Shown here: positions 38,964 through 46,132 of the stretch, one piece after another
How the letters are laid out: each line of letters starts with the position of its first letter
How positions within the stretch are numbered: position 1 is the first letter of the stretch
Made by a program: the position numbers and the translations under genes
Notes under the pieces: generated by a model
The model's database searches: none
The model's input: the letters and a program-made list of their open reading frames with translations, nothing else
Told to the model about the DNA's origin: nothing
Source of the DNA: Candidatus Symbiothrix sp.
Lineage (GTDB): Bacteria > Bacteroidota > Bacteroidia > Bacteroidales > Azobacteroidaceae
NCBI GenBank assembly: GCA_031261285.1
Contig: JAISKM010000123.1
Coordinates: forward strand, 1 to 49,003
Reading direction: 5' to 3'
DNA: 49,003 nucleotides

Positions 38964-40316
38964 ATGTACGATTTAGCAATCATTGGTGGCGGACCTGCGG
39001 GCTACACTGCTGCCGAATTAGCCGGTAAAAACGGCTTAAAAACTGTTTTGTTTGAAAAAAACGCCTTAGGAGGCGTGTGTTTGAATGAGGGTTGCATCCC
39101 GACGAAAACGCTTTTGTATTCCGCCAAGGTGTACAATACGGCGAAAACAGCCGATAAATACGGTGTTTTGTGCGAAAATCCGGCGTTTGATTTGTCGAAA
39201 ATCATTGCGCGCAAAAATAAGGTAGTGCGCAAATTGGTCGCCGGCATTCGCGCCAAAATGGCTGAGGCGGGTGTTGAGGTTGTAACCGGGGAAGCCGTTC
39301 GGGTACAGGGTGAAGGGCAAAAGGTACAAGATGAAATAGAAATTGTCTGTAATGACCAAACTTATACGGCTAAAAAACTCATTTTGTGTACAGGCTCTGA
39401 AACGGCGATTCCGCCGATTCCCGGATTGAAAGAGACTGCGTTTTGGACGAGTCGTGAAACTTTGGAAAATAAGGAAGTGCCTGAATCGCTGGTGATTATT
39501 GGCGGTGGCGTGATTGGCATCGAATTTGCGACGTTTTTCAATACGCTGGGCACGAAAGTGACCGTAGTCGAGATGGTCGACGAAATTTTAGGCGGCATGG
39601 ACAAAGAACTGTCAGCCCTTTTGCGTGCCGAATTGACAAAAAAAGGCATCGCATTTCATTTGTCTACCAAGGTGGTTGCTGTATCTGAAAATTCGGTCGA
39701 CATTGAAAAAGACGGCGAAAAACAGTCGATACCGACTGCACAAATTTTGTTGAGCGTAGGACGCCGACCGACCGTTGCCGGCGTGAAAGTCAATGCGTTT
39801 ATGCAGACAGAAAATCCAAATATCTACGCTTGTGGCGACGTGACGGGCTTTTCACTGTTGGCACACACGGCAGTGCGCGAAGCGGAAGTCGCAGTACACC
39901 ATATTCTTAGCCAGTTATCAGTTACCAGTTATCAGTTATCAGTTACCAGTTACCAGTTACCAGCGGCTATGTCTTACAAAGCCATTCCGGGTGTTGTTTA
40001 TACTAATCCGGAAGTGGCTGGCGTGGGCAAAACGGAGGACGTGCTGCAAAAAGAAGGCGTGAGTTACACTGTCAAACAGTTGCCGATGGCATATTCCGGG
40101 CGATTTGTTGCCGAAAATGAGCAAGGCACCGGCGTCTGCAAAATTCTGGAAAGTGCGGACGGAGCCATCCTTGGCGTACATCTATTGGGCAATCCCGCTT
40201 CGGAATTGATTGTGATTGCAGGCATCGCGATTGAGCAAGGCATGACTGTCGACCAACTCAAAGCGATTGTGTTTCCGCATCCGACTGTTGGCGAAATTAT
40301 CAAAGAAACGTTGTGA
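38964..40316 (+). CDS. lpdA: Dihydrolipoyl dehydrogenase
   Basis: 450 residues. 'DLAIIGGGPAGYTAAELAGKNGLKTVLFEK' (FAD), redox disulphide 'GGVCLNEGCIPTKTLL', 'LVIIGGGVIGIEFATFFNTLGTKVTVVE' (NAD), 'NIYACGDVTGFSLLAHTAVREAE', and the C-terminal active-site 'HPTVGEIIKE'. E3 component of 2-oxoacid dehydrogenase or glycine cleavage systems. Two oddities: 'RVQGEGQKVQDEIEI' looks like a small insertion, and 'SQLSVTSYQLSVTSYQLPA' before 'MSYKAIPGVVYTNPE' is coded by a heptamer repeat. No E1 or E2 genes are nearby. Only 2 bp separate its start from the heptamer array. Confidence 0.94.
   Translation: MYDLAIIGGGPAGYTAAELAGKNGLKTVLFEKNALGGVCLNEGCIPTKTLLYSAKVYNTAKTADKYGVLCENPAFDLSKIIARKNKVVRKLVAGIRAKMAEAGVEVVTGEAVRVQGEGQKVQDEIEIVCNDQTYTAKKLILCTGSETAIPPIPGLKETAFWTSRETLENKEVPESLVIIGGGVIGIEFATFFNTLGTKVTVVEMVDEILGGMDKELSALLRAELTKKGIAFHLSTKVVAVSENSVDIEKDGEKQSIPTAQILLSVGRRPTVAGVKVNAFMQTENPNIYACGDVTGFSLLAHTAVREAEVAVHHILSQLSVTSYQLSVTSYQLPAAMSYKAIPGVVYTNPEVAGVGKTEDVLQKEGVSYTVKQLPMAYSGRFVAENEQGTGVCKILESADGAILGVHLLGNPASELIVIAGIAIEQGMTVDQLKAIVFPHPTVGEIIKETL
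39912..39963 (+). repeat. Heptanucleotide repeat inside lpdA (CAGTTAY, 7 copies)
   Basis: CAGTTAT or CAGTTAC seven times in a row from 39912 to 39960, then CAG. The unit is not a multiple of three, so each gain or loss of one unit would shift the lpdA frame; as it stands the gene is open. Confidence 0.85.
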
Positions 40317-40344
40317 AATCTAAAAGACCGGCGTTCTTAGATAC

Positions 40345-40383
40345 AAATAACCCCCAGTGACACGTAGCGACTGGGGGTTATTT
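40345..40383. terminator. Bidirectional terminator between lpdA and serS
   Basis: AAATAACCCCCAGT and ACTGGGGGTTATTT form a perfect 14-bp stem with an 11-nt loop between two convergent genes. Confidence 0.8.
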
Positions 40384-40398
40384 GATGATAGCGGCCAT

Positions 40399-41670
40399 TT
40401 ATTTTATCAAGTCAAATCCCGTGTAAGGCACTAATGCTTTCGGGATTTTGATGCCTTCAGGCGTTTGATTATTTTCCAAAAGAGCTGCCACGATGCGTGG
40501 AAGGGCTAATGCACTGCCGTTGAGCGTGTGCACGAGTTGTGTCTTTTTGTCGGCATCGCGGTAACGGCATTTCAAGCGATTGGCTTGATAGCTCTCGAAA
40601 TTGGATACCGAACTCACTTCCAACCAGCGTTGTTGAGCAGCGGAATACACCTCAAAATCGAATGTCAATGCCGACGTGAAGCTCATATCGCCACCACACA
40701 AGCGGAGAATCCGCCACGGGAGTTCCAATTTATCAACCAGCGATTGGACATAATCGACCATTTCTTGCAGCGATTGATAGGAATGTTCAGGTGTGTCGAG
40801 GCGCACAATTTCGACTTTGTCAAATTGATGCAGACGGTTGAGACCGCGCACGTCCTTGCCATACGAACCCGCCTCGCGACGGAAACAAGCCGAATAAGCA
40901 GTATTTTTGATGGGCAAATCTTTCTCGTCCACAATCACATCGCGATAAATATTGGTCACCGGCACTTCTGCCGTCGGAATCAAATATAAATCGTCGGCGT
41001 TGCAATGATACATCTGCCCTTCTTTGTCGGGCAATTGTCCTGTGCCATAGCCCGAATCCGCATTCACCACGTAGGGCGGTTGCACTTCCAAATAGCCTGC
41101 GTCGCGGGCATTATCCAAGAAAAAGTTAATCAACGCCCGTTGCAAACGGGCACCTTGACCTTTGTAAACAGGGAATCCGGCACCGGCGATTTTCACGCCC
41201 AATTCAAAATCAATCAAATCGTATTTTTTCGCCAACTCCCAGTGAGGTAACGGATTAGCTCCCAATTCAGGCATCACACCGCCTGTTTTTTCGGTCACAT
41301 TATCTTCGGCATGCTTGCCTGTGGGCACACTCTCGTGCGGAAGGTTCGGAATTTGACACAGCAGTTCGGTCAACTTCTTTTCAGCTTCTTTCATATCCGC
41401 TTCCAGTTGCGCATTGGCTTCTTTCGCTTTGCTCACAGCCTGACGCATCGCCTCAGCAGCGTCTTTTTTGCCCTCTTTCATCAGTTGTCCAATGGATTTT
41501 GACAAATTATTGACCTCCGCCAAATTGCTATCCAACTGCTGTTGAGCCGTTTTCCGCTTAGCATCCGTGTCCAAAACTTCAGCGATAATCACTGTGGCAT
41601 CGTAATGTTTTTTTGCCAAGCGGTCAATCACCGACTGCTTATTTTCTGTAATAACTTTTAGTGTTAGCAT
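40399..41670 (-). CDS. serS: Seryl-tRNA synthetase
   Basis: 423 residues. N-terminal tRNA-binding coiled coil (about 25-110), then class II motifs: 'GQGARLQRALINFFLDNARDAGYLEVQPPYVVN' (motif 1), 'YSACFRREAGSYGKDVRGLNRLHQFDKVEIV' (motif 2) and 'LNGSALALPRIVAALLENNQTPEGIKIPKAL' (motif 3). Charges tRNA-Ser. No repeat insertion, in contrast to leuS and argS. Starts 12 bp after a DUF4276 gene and is probably read from the same transcript. Confidence 0.97.
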   Translation of the reverse strand: MLTLKVITENKQSVIDRLAKKHYDATVIIAEVLDTDAKRKTAQQQLDSNLAEVNNLSKSIGQLMKEGKKDAAEAMRQAVSKAKEANAQLEADMKEAEKKLTELLCQIPNLPHESVPTGKHAEDNVTEKTGGVMPELGANPLPHWELAKKYDLIDFELGVKIAGAGFPVYKGQGARLQRALINFFLDNARDAGYLEVQPPYVVNADSGYGTGQLPDKEGQMYHCNADDLYLIPTAEVPVTNIYRDVIVDEKDLPIKNTAYSACFRREAGSYGKDVRGLNRLHQFDKVEIVRLDTPEHSYQSLQEMVDYVQSLVDKLELPWRILRLCGGDMSFTSALTFDFEVYSAAQQRWLEVSSVSNFESYQANRLKCRYRDADKKTQLVHTLNGSALALPRIVAALLENNQTPEGIKIPKALVPYTGFDLIK

Positions 41671-41682
41671 AATTCTTAAATC

Positions 41683-42264
41683 TTAATCCCATTTATTAAT
41701 TATTTTTCTAATAGCTTGTATTGTCTGATTAAAGCTGGTAGACAGATTGTTTTCAATATCTAAATATGGTGCTATCTTTTGAGAAAATTCTAGTTTGGGC
41801 AAACTTTCTCGTTTCAAATATTCAGGTACAATTCTTAGCAAATAATCGGATGGCTTGTCAATCCGGTCTACATCTCGAAAATCTATTCTTCCTGCATATT
41901 GATGCCTTTTAAAACGAGGAAACGCTTTTTCAATTGCTTGAAGATCTCCTAAAAACCAACTTTCCAATTCTGTACAAATAATTCGCACAAAAAAATCACA
42001 TTGACATTGATTTCCAAGTAAATCTAACAGTCTCAGTTTCACTACCTTGCAATCATTTTTATCTTGATCGCAAGTAATGATAATTTTTGATCCGGGTATT
42101 TTACTTATTGAAGGAACGGTTGTTTTTAAAGCTTTTTCCAAATCTTTTTTCCCTTGATGCGGATATATTCTAAAAGAAATATCGTCAGGAAGTATTTTTG
42201 GAAGTATGACATCAAAAATATTCTTGATAGATGGTTCTTCAGTAAAAATATGCAATATTGTCAT
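41683..42264 (-). CDS. DUF4276-type (Toprim-like) protein, partner of AAA ATPase
   Basis: 193 residues. 'FTEEPSIKNIFDVILPKIL' near the N-terminus (conserved glutamate), 'IIITCDQDKNDCKVVKLRL' (D-x-D) and 'ICTELESWFLGDLQAIEKAFP' are the blocks of DUF4276, which is thought to have a Toprim-like fold. Such proteins are regularly paired with AAA ATPases of the type upstream, and this kind of pair (compare RloA/RloB and AbiL) is linked to phage defence. Nuclease activity is inferred, not shown. Confidence 0.75.
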   Translation of the reverse strand: MTILHIFTEEPSIKNIFDVILPKILPDDISFRIYPHQGKKDLEKALKTTVPSISKIPGSKIIITCDQDKNDCKVVKLRLLDLLGNQCQCDFFVRIICTELESWFLGDLQAIEKAFPRFKRHQYAGRIDFRDVDRIDKPSDYLLRIVPEYLKRESLPKLEFSQKIAPYLDIENNLSTSFNQTIQAIRKIINKWD

Positions 42265-42276
42265 GAGTTTACTGCA

Positions 42277-43476
42277 TTATTTAGTTAAGTTAGCCCCTTT
42301 GATATAATGATTTCGCCACAACCATCCCAAATCATTTTCTTTCGCCAATTCTCTCACGGTTTCATCATCTTCTGCCGCCTTAATTGTTGTATATCCATCT
42401 TCTTTTACCAAGAAAAACAATTCGTCAACATTCAGACCATTTACAAAATCAGGAGAGTGAGTTGATACAAAAACTTGACCCCCGCGTTCAGCATATTCAC
42501 GTATTTCTTCACATAATTGAAGCAGTAAATCAGGATGCAAAAAATTTTCAGGTTCTTCAATACATAACAGAGGATGAGGTTCCGGATCGTGTAACAAAAT
42601 CATATAAGCAAACATTTTAATTGTTCCATCTGAAACATATCGTGCAACAAATGGATCTGTAAAATGTTCATCTTGAAATCGCATAATGATTCGCCCGTCT
42701 TCTGTTTCTTTTGCTTCCACCTGAGTAATTCCGGGTATTCTGTGCGGTAATTTTTCTAATATGTTGTTAAAAACATCTCGATGATAATCATACATGTATT
42801 TTGTAACCTGAGCCAAATTATCGCCTGTTACAGATAAATGACTTGATACGCCCGTATCGGAGATGCTTTTACCATATTCTATTTTGAAGTTTGATACATA
42901 CCATTTTTCCAACAAAGATCGAAATTCGCTTATTGCTTTGAATTGTTCAAACTGTCCTAACCCTTTGATAGCTAAAATATCAGGACTGGCAACTTTTTGA
43001 TCTAATCTTTGTTCTCTGACACCTTTCTTTCCATATTCATCTTCGTTAGTTATCGCACTACCTTCACCATTTGTGAAATTTAAAAAATGCCATGGTTGTC
43101 CATATTGTCCACGTCGATATTTCAGAATTTCTTTGTAAACAATTGCTTTTCCATTGTTAAACCCAATTTCAACAGAGTAGGTAATTAATGGTGAATATTC
43201 CTCTGTAATTTGATCATTTCTAAATTTTATTTCAAACTTTATTCTATCTTTTTTTACATCACAACCTCTTGAAATAACCTCATTAAATCCACCTCTGCGA
43301 TTGAGTGCAATCGTTACATTATTTTGTAATGAATCACTTAAAAATCCAAATACATCAAAGAATGTGCTTTTCCCTGAACCGTTAGTTCCCAATAAAACAA
43401 CCATTTTAGGTAATTTCTTTACGGTCGTTTTTTTGAAAACCTTATAATTTTCAATGCTAATGCTTTCTATTCTCAT
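42277..43476 (-). CDS. AAA ATPase (OLD/RecF-like, AAA_15/21), defence-type
   Basis: 399 residues. 'ESISIENYKVFKKTTVKKLPKMVVLLGTNGSGKSTFFDVFGF' is the typical opening with Walker A GTNGSGKST; 'RYVSDGTIKMFAYMILL' is the signature; 'PLLCIEEPENFLHPDLLLQL' is Walker B; 'QVFVSTHSPDFVNGL' the switch. An SMC-like insertion lies between. Ends 12 bp before the DUF4276 gene. Together they look like a two-gene defence module of the RloAB/AbiL kind, set between argS and serS. Confidence 0.85.
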   Translation of the reverse strand: MRIESISIENYKVFKKTTVKKLPKMVVLLGTNGSGKSTFFDVFGFLSDSLQNNVTIALNRRGGFNEVISRGCDVKKDRIKFEIKFRNDQITEEYSPLITYSVEIGFNNGKAIVYKEILKYRRGQYGQPWHFLNFTNGEGSAITNEDEYGKKGVREQRLDQKVASPDILAIKGLGQFEQFKAISEFRSLLEKWYVSNFKIEYGKSISDTGVSSHLSVTGDNLAQVTKYMYDYHRDVFNNILEKLPHRIPGITQVEAKETEDGRIIMRFQDEHFTDPFVARYVSDGTIKMFAYMILLHDPEPHPLLCIEEPENFLHPDLLLQLCEEIREYAERGGQVFVSTHSPDFVNGLNVDELFFLVKEDGYTTIKAAEDDETVRELAKENDLGWLWRNHYIKGANLTK

Positions 43477-43498
43477 GATTTATATGTATTTGTTTGTA

Positions 43499-45310
43499 TT
43501 ACATCCTATCCGGAACATTAATCCCCAGCAATCGAAAGCCTGTTTTAATGATTTCGCCAACATTTTTGGAGAGCACGAGGCGGAAATTGCGCACATCGGC
43601 GTTTTCTTCCTTCAATATGGGGAAATCGTGATAAAACTGGTTGTATTCTTTTGCTAACTCGTAAACATAATTGGCAATGATTGCCGGACTGAAATTGTCG
43701 GCTGCGTCCTGCACGGTGGCTGGAAATTCGGACATTAATTGAATTAATGTTTCCTCCTTTTCGGCAATCCGTAGGGGCAACCCTTGCGGTTGCCCTTGCG
43801 GTTGCCCTTTCCCTTGTTCGCAAGGAGGGCAACCGCAAGGGTTGCCCCTACGGCGCAAAATGGATTGGATGCGGGCGTAGGTGTATTGCACAAACGGACC
43901 GGTGTTGCCGTTGAAATCAATGGATTCTTTGGGGTTGAACGTCATGTTTTTGCGCGGGTCAACTTTCAAAATGAAATATTTCAAGGCACCCAGACCGACT
44001 GTGCGCGCTACTTCGTTGGCTTCTGCTTCCGAATAGTCGTCCAATTTTCCGAGTTCTTCGGACGTTTCTTTGGCGGTGCGCACCATTTCGTCGATGAGGT
44101 CGTCGGCGTCCACTACTGTGCCTTCGCGCGATTTCATTTTGCCTTCGGGGAGTTCCACCATGCCGTAGGAAAAGTGTACAAGTCCCTTCCCGAACTCGAA
44201 TCCGAGTTTATCTAATAATAATGACAATACTTGAAAATGATAATTTTGCTCATTTCCAACCACATACACCATTTTATTGATAGGGTAGTCGTCGAAACGC
44301 AATTTGGCTGTTCCGATGTCTTGCGTCATGTACACGGAAGTGCCGTCGGCGCGCAACAGGAGTTTTTCGTCCAAACTGTCGCCTGTCAAATCTGCCCATA
44401 CGGAGCCGTCTTCTTTTTTGTAGAAAACGCCTTTTTTCAAGCCGTCCAACACCGTATCTTTGCCCTCCAAATAGGTTTGTGATTCGTAATAAATTTTGTC
44501 AAAATCGACGCCAAGAGCTTTGTAAGTAATGTCAAAGCCTGCATATACCCATTTGTTCATCGTTTCCCAGAGTGAGCGAACCGCCAAATCGCCCGCTTCC
44601 CATTGGCGCAACATTTCGCGCGCGTCGAGCATCAGGGTTGACTTTTCGGCAGCGGTTTTTTCATCCAAACCACCTGCCATCAGTTGGGCTAATTCTTTTT
44701 TATATTCCTGATCAAATTTCACGTAATAATCGCCAATCAGATGATCGCCTTTTTTGCCGGTCGATTCGGGTGTCGCCCCATTGCCCCAGCGTTGCCAAGC
44801 CAGCATCGACTTGCAAATATGGATGCCGCGGTCGTTGACGATATTCGTTTTTACCACCTTATTGCCGGTCGCTTTCAATATCTCGGAGATGCTGTAACCC
44901 AACAAATTATTGCGGATATGTCCCAAGTGCAGGGGCTTGTTGGTGTTGGGCGACGAATATTCAATCATGACCAACGGCGCATTGGCATCTGCCTCACGGG
45001 TGCCGAATTTAGGATTTTTGTCGATTTCGTTCAATAACTCCAACCAATAATTAGGAGCGATTGTCAAATTCAGAAAGCCCTGAATCACATTGAAATCGGC
45101 AATGGCGGCTTCATTTTTCTTTAAATAATTACCGATTTCCGTGGCTGTATCCACCGGATTTTTCTTGGAAAGTTTCAGTAAAGGGAACGCTACAAGCGTT
45201 AGATGCCCTTTAAACTCCTTTTTCGTCTTTTGAATCTGCACCAAATTGTCAGGAATTGTTGTTCCGAACAATTGCTCTAAATTTTTATGTATTAGTTGTT
45301 GAATCGTCAT
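43499..45310 (-). CDS. argS: Arginyl-tRNA synthetase with repeat-derived insertion
   Basis: 603 residues from MTIQQLIHKNLEQLF, fixed by a promoter 22 bp upstream; the open frame to 45550 is read-through of a hairpin element. 'EYSSPNTNKPLHLGHIRNNLLG' is the HIGH region, 'MVYVVGNEQNYHFQVLSLLL' and 'GKMKSREGTVVDADDLI' the later catalytic blocks, and the DALR-type anticodon domain ends '...INVPDRM'. After 'YARIQSILRR', at the join of the catalytic and anticodon domains, some 28 residues rich in Gly, Pro, Gln and Cys are inserted; they are coded by a 27-bp inverted repeat. Whether the enzyme tolerates this is not known. Confidence 0.95.
   Translation of the reverse strand: MTIQQLIHKNLEQLFGTTIPDNLVQIQKTKKEFKGHLTLVAFPLLKLSKKNPVDTATEIGNYLKKNEAAIADFNVIQGFLNLTIAPNYWLELLNEIDKNPKFGTREADANAPLVMIEYSSPNTNKPLHLGHIRNNLLGYSISEILKATGNKVVKTNIVNDRGIHICKSMLAWQRWGNGATPESTGKKGDHLIGDYYVKFDQEYKKELAQLMAGGLDEKTAAEKSTLMLDAREMLRQWEAGDLAVRSLWETMNKWVYAGFDITYKALGVDFDKIYYESQTYLEGKDTVLDGLKKGVFYKKEDGSVWADLTGDSLDEKLLLRADGTSVYMTQDIGTAKLRFDDYPINKMVYVVGNEQNYHFQVLSLLLDKLGFEFGKGLVHFSYGMVELPEGKMKSREGTVVDADDLIDEMVRTAKETSEELGKLDDYSEAEANEVARTVGLGALKYFILKVDPRKNMTFNPKESIDFNGNTGPFVQYTYARIQSILRRRGNPCGCPPCEQGKGQPQGQPQGLPLRIAEKEETLIQLMSEFPATVQDAADNFSPAIIANYVYELAKEYNQFYHDFPILKEENADVRNFRLVLSKNVGEIIKTGFRLLGINVPDRM
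43769..43853. repeat. In-frame inverted-repeat element in argS
   Basis: Left arm 43769-43795 begins ccgtaggggcaacccttgcg; right arm 43827-43853 is its exact reverse complement (27 bp). Further tandem pieces of 'cccttgcggttg' lie between. The outer bases CCGTAGGGG resemble the RAYT-linked CCCCTACGGGG palindromes. Confidence 0.8.
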
Positions 45311-45331
45311 ATTTAATTTATTTGAACGCTG

Positions 45332-45339
45332 CAAAGATA
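45332..45339 (-). promoter_or_regulatory. argS promoter
   Basis: TATCTTTG on the minus strand, 21 bp before the ATG at 45310. Probably drives argS, the defence pair and serS. Confidence 0.65.
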
Positions 45340-45409
45340 CAAAAAAATCGGTTAAAAAATAATTTCGAGTACTATTTTTGGAATACATAGAAAAGCCGGT
45401 TGAGACGAG

Positions 45410-45622
45410 GCTTATTGGCAAGGGATGTCTCCGCTCCGCAGAGCGGGCTAACGCCCACTCTGCTGCGGTCGACAGGACGACTTTCAATGTGGGGTCAAAG
45501 TGGGTGGGGCAATGGAGGGAGCGGTGAAGCCGCTCCCTCCATTGCCCCACCCACGTCCTTTAAAACGCTCCGTCCGGTCGACCGAGCCGGTAGGCGAGCG
45601 GAGACATCTCATGCCAACAAGC
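45410..45622. repeat. 213-bp nested-hairpin element 1
   Basis: Three nested inverted repeats: outer arms 45410-45436 and 45596-45622 (24 of 27 match), middle arms 45467-45479 and 45571-45583 (12 of 13), inner arms 45500-45524 and 45530-45554 (25 of 25, loop tgaag). The element is much richer in G+C than its surroundings. It carries no plausible gene. Likely a non-autonomous (MITE-like) element or a structured RNA. Confidence 0.75.
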
Positions 45623-45708
45623 AAAAAATAGCACGCGAAATTATTTTTAACCGAAAAATCCTGAACTGTGATTTGTTTGATCGAGTGATAGGCTTTGATT
45701 ATATGAAA

Positions 45709-45863
45709 ACCTCATTTTTACCTAATTTTTAACAAAACAACCTCAGTAGCTATGGAATAATCGTTATTTACATCAACCTCATTACCTCATTAATGAGGTT
45801 GGGGATACAGGGATAACCATTACTACTGAGGTTGTTTTGTTAAAAATTAGGTGAAAATAAGGT
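45709..45863. repeat. 155-bp hairpin element 2 with 41-bp terminal inverted repeats
   Basis: Core arms 45720-45749 and 45823-45852 are perfect over 30 bp (acctaatttttaacaaaaca then acctcagtag); with mismatches the match extends to 45709 and 45863. Inside is the 16-nt palindrome ACCTCATTAATGAGGT at 45784-45799. No gene. A+T-rich, unlike element 1. Confidence 0.75.
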
Positions 45864-46132
45864 ATAAATAGAAAGAGACCCGCACCGGAAAAACGAAACG
45901 AAACTATGTACAAAAACCCGTGCGAGTGCTCTTTCTTCAAGGCTTGATACGCTGTTCAGGGAGCGCTTACGCCCCTTTTACCGACCCATGCGGGTCAGCG
46001 GAGTCAACCCTCACCGAAAGCGATCATTATGAGGACTATCGCCGTCATTTTCGACGCCAATTTTCGCCTATTGTTTCATTACATTAAATAGTTAATATTC
46101 AACAGCGGAAGTCCTACTCCAAACGTACCCGG
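45864..46132. other. Gene-free stretch before the Ig-like gene
   Basis: Holds an imperfect inverted pair agaaagagacccgcac / gtgcgagtgctctttct (about 45870-45885 and 45932-45948) and a small hairpin GACCCATGCGGGTC at about 45983-45996. A 20-codon frame starts at 46030 on the plus strand (MRTIAVIFDANF) but has no support. Nothing else recognised. Confidence 0.35.

Noticed and set aside
45311..45550. 80-codon N-terminal extension of argS
   Set aside because: It crosses the TATCTTTG promoter and lies in hairpin element 1; ArgRS homology begins at MTIQQLIHKNL.
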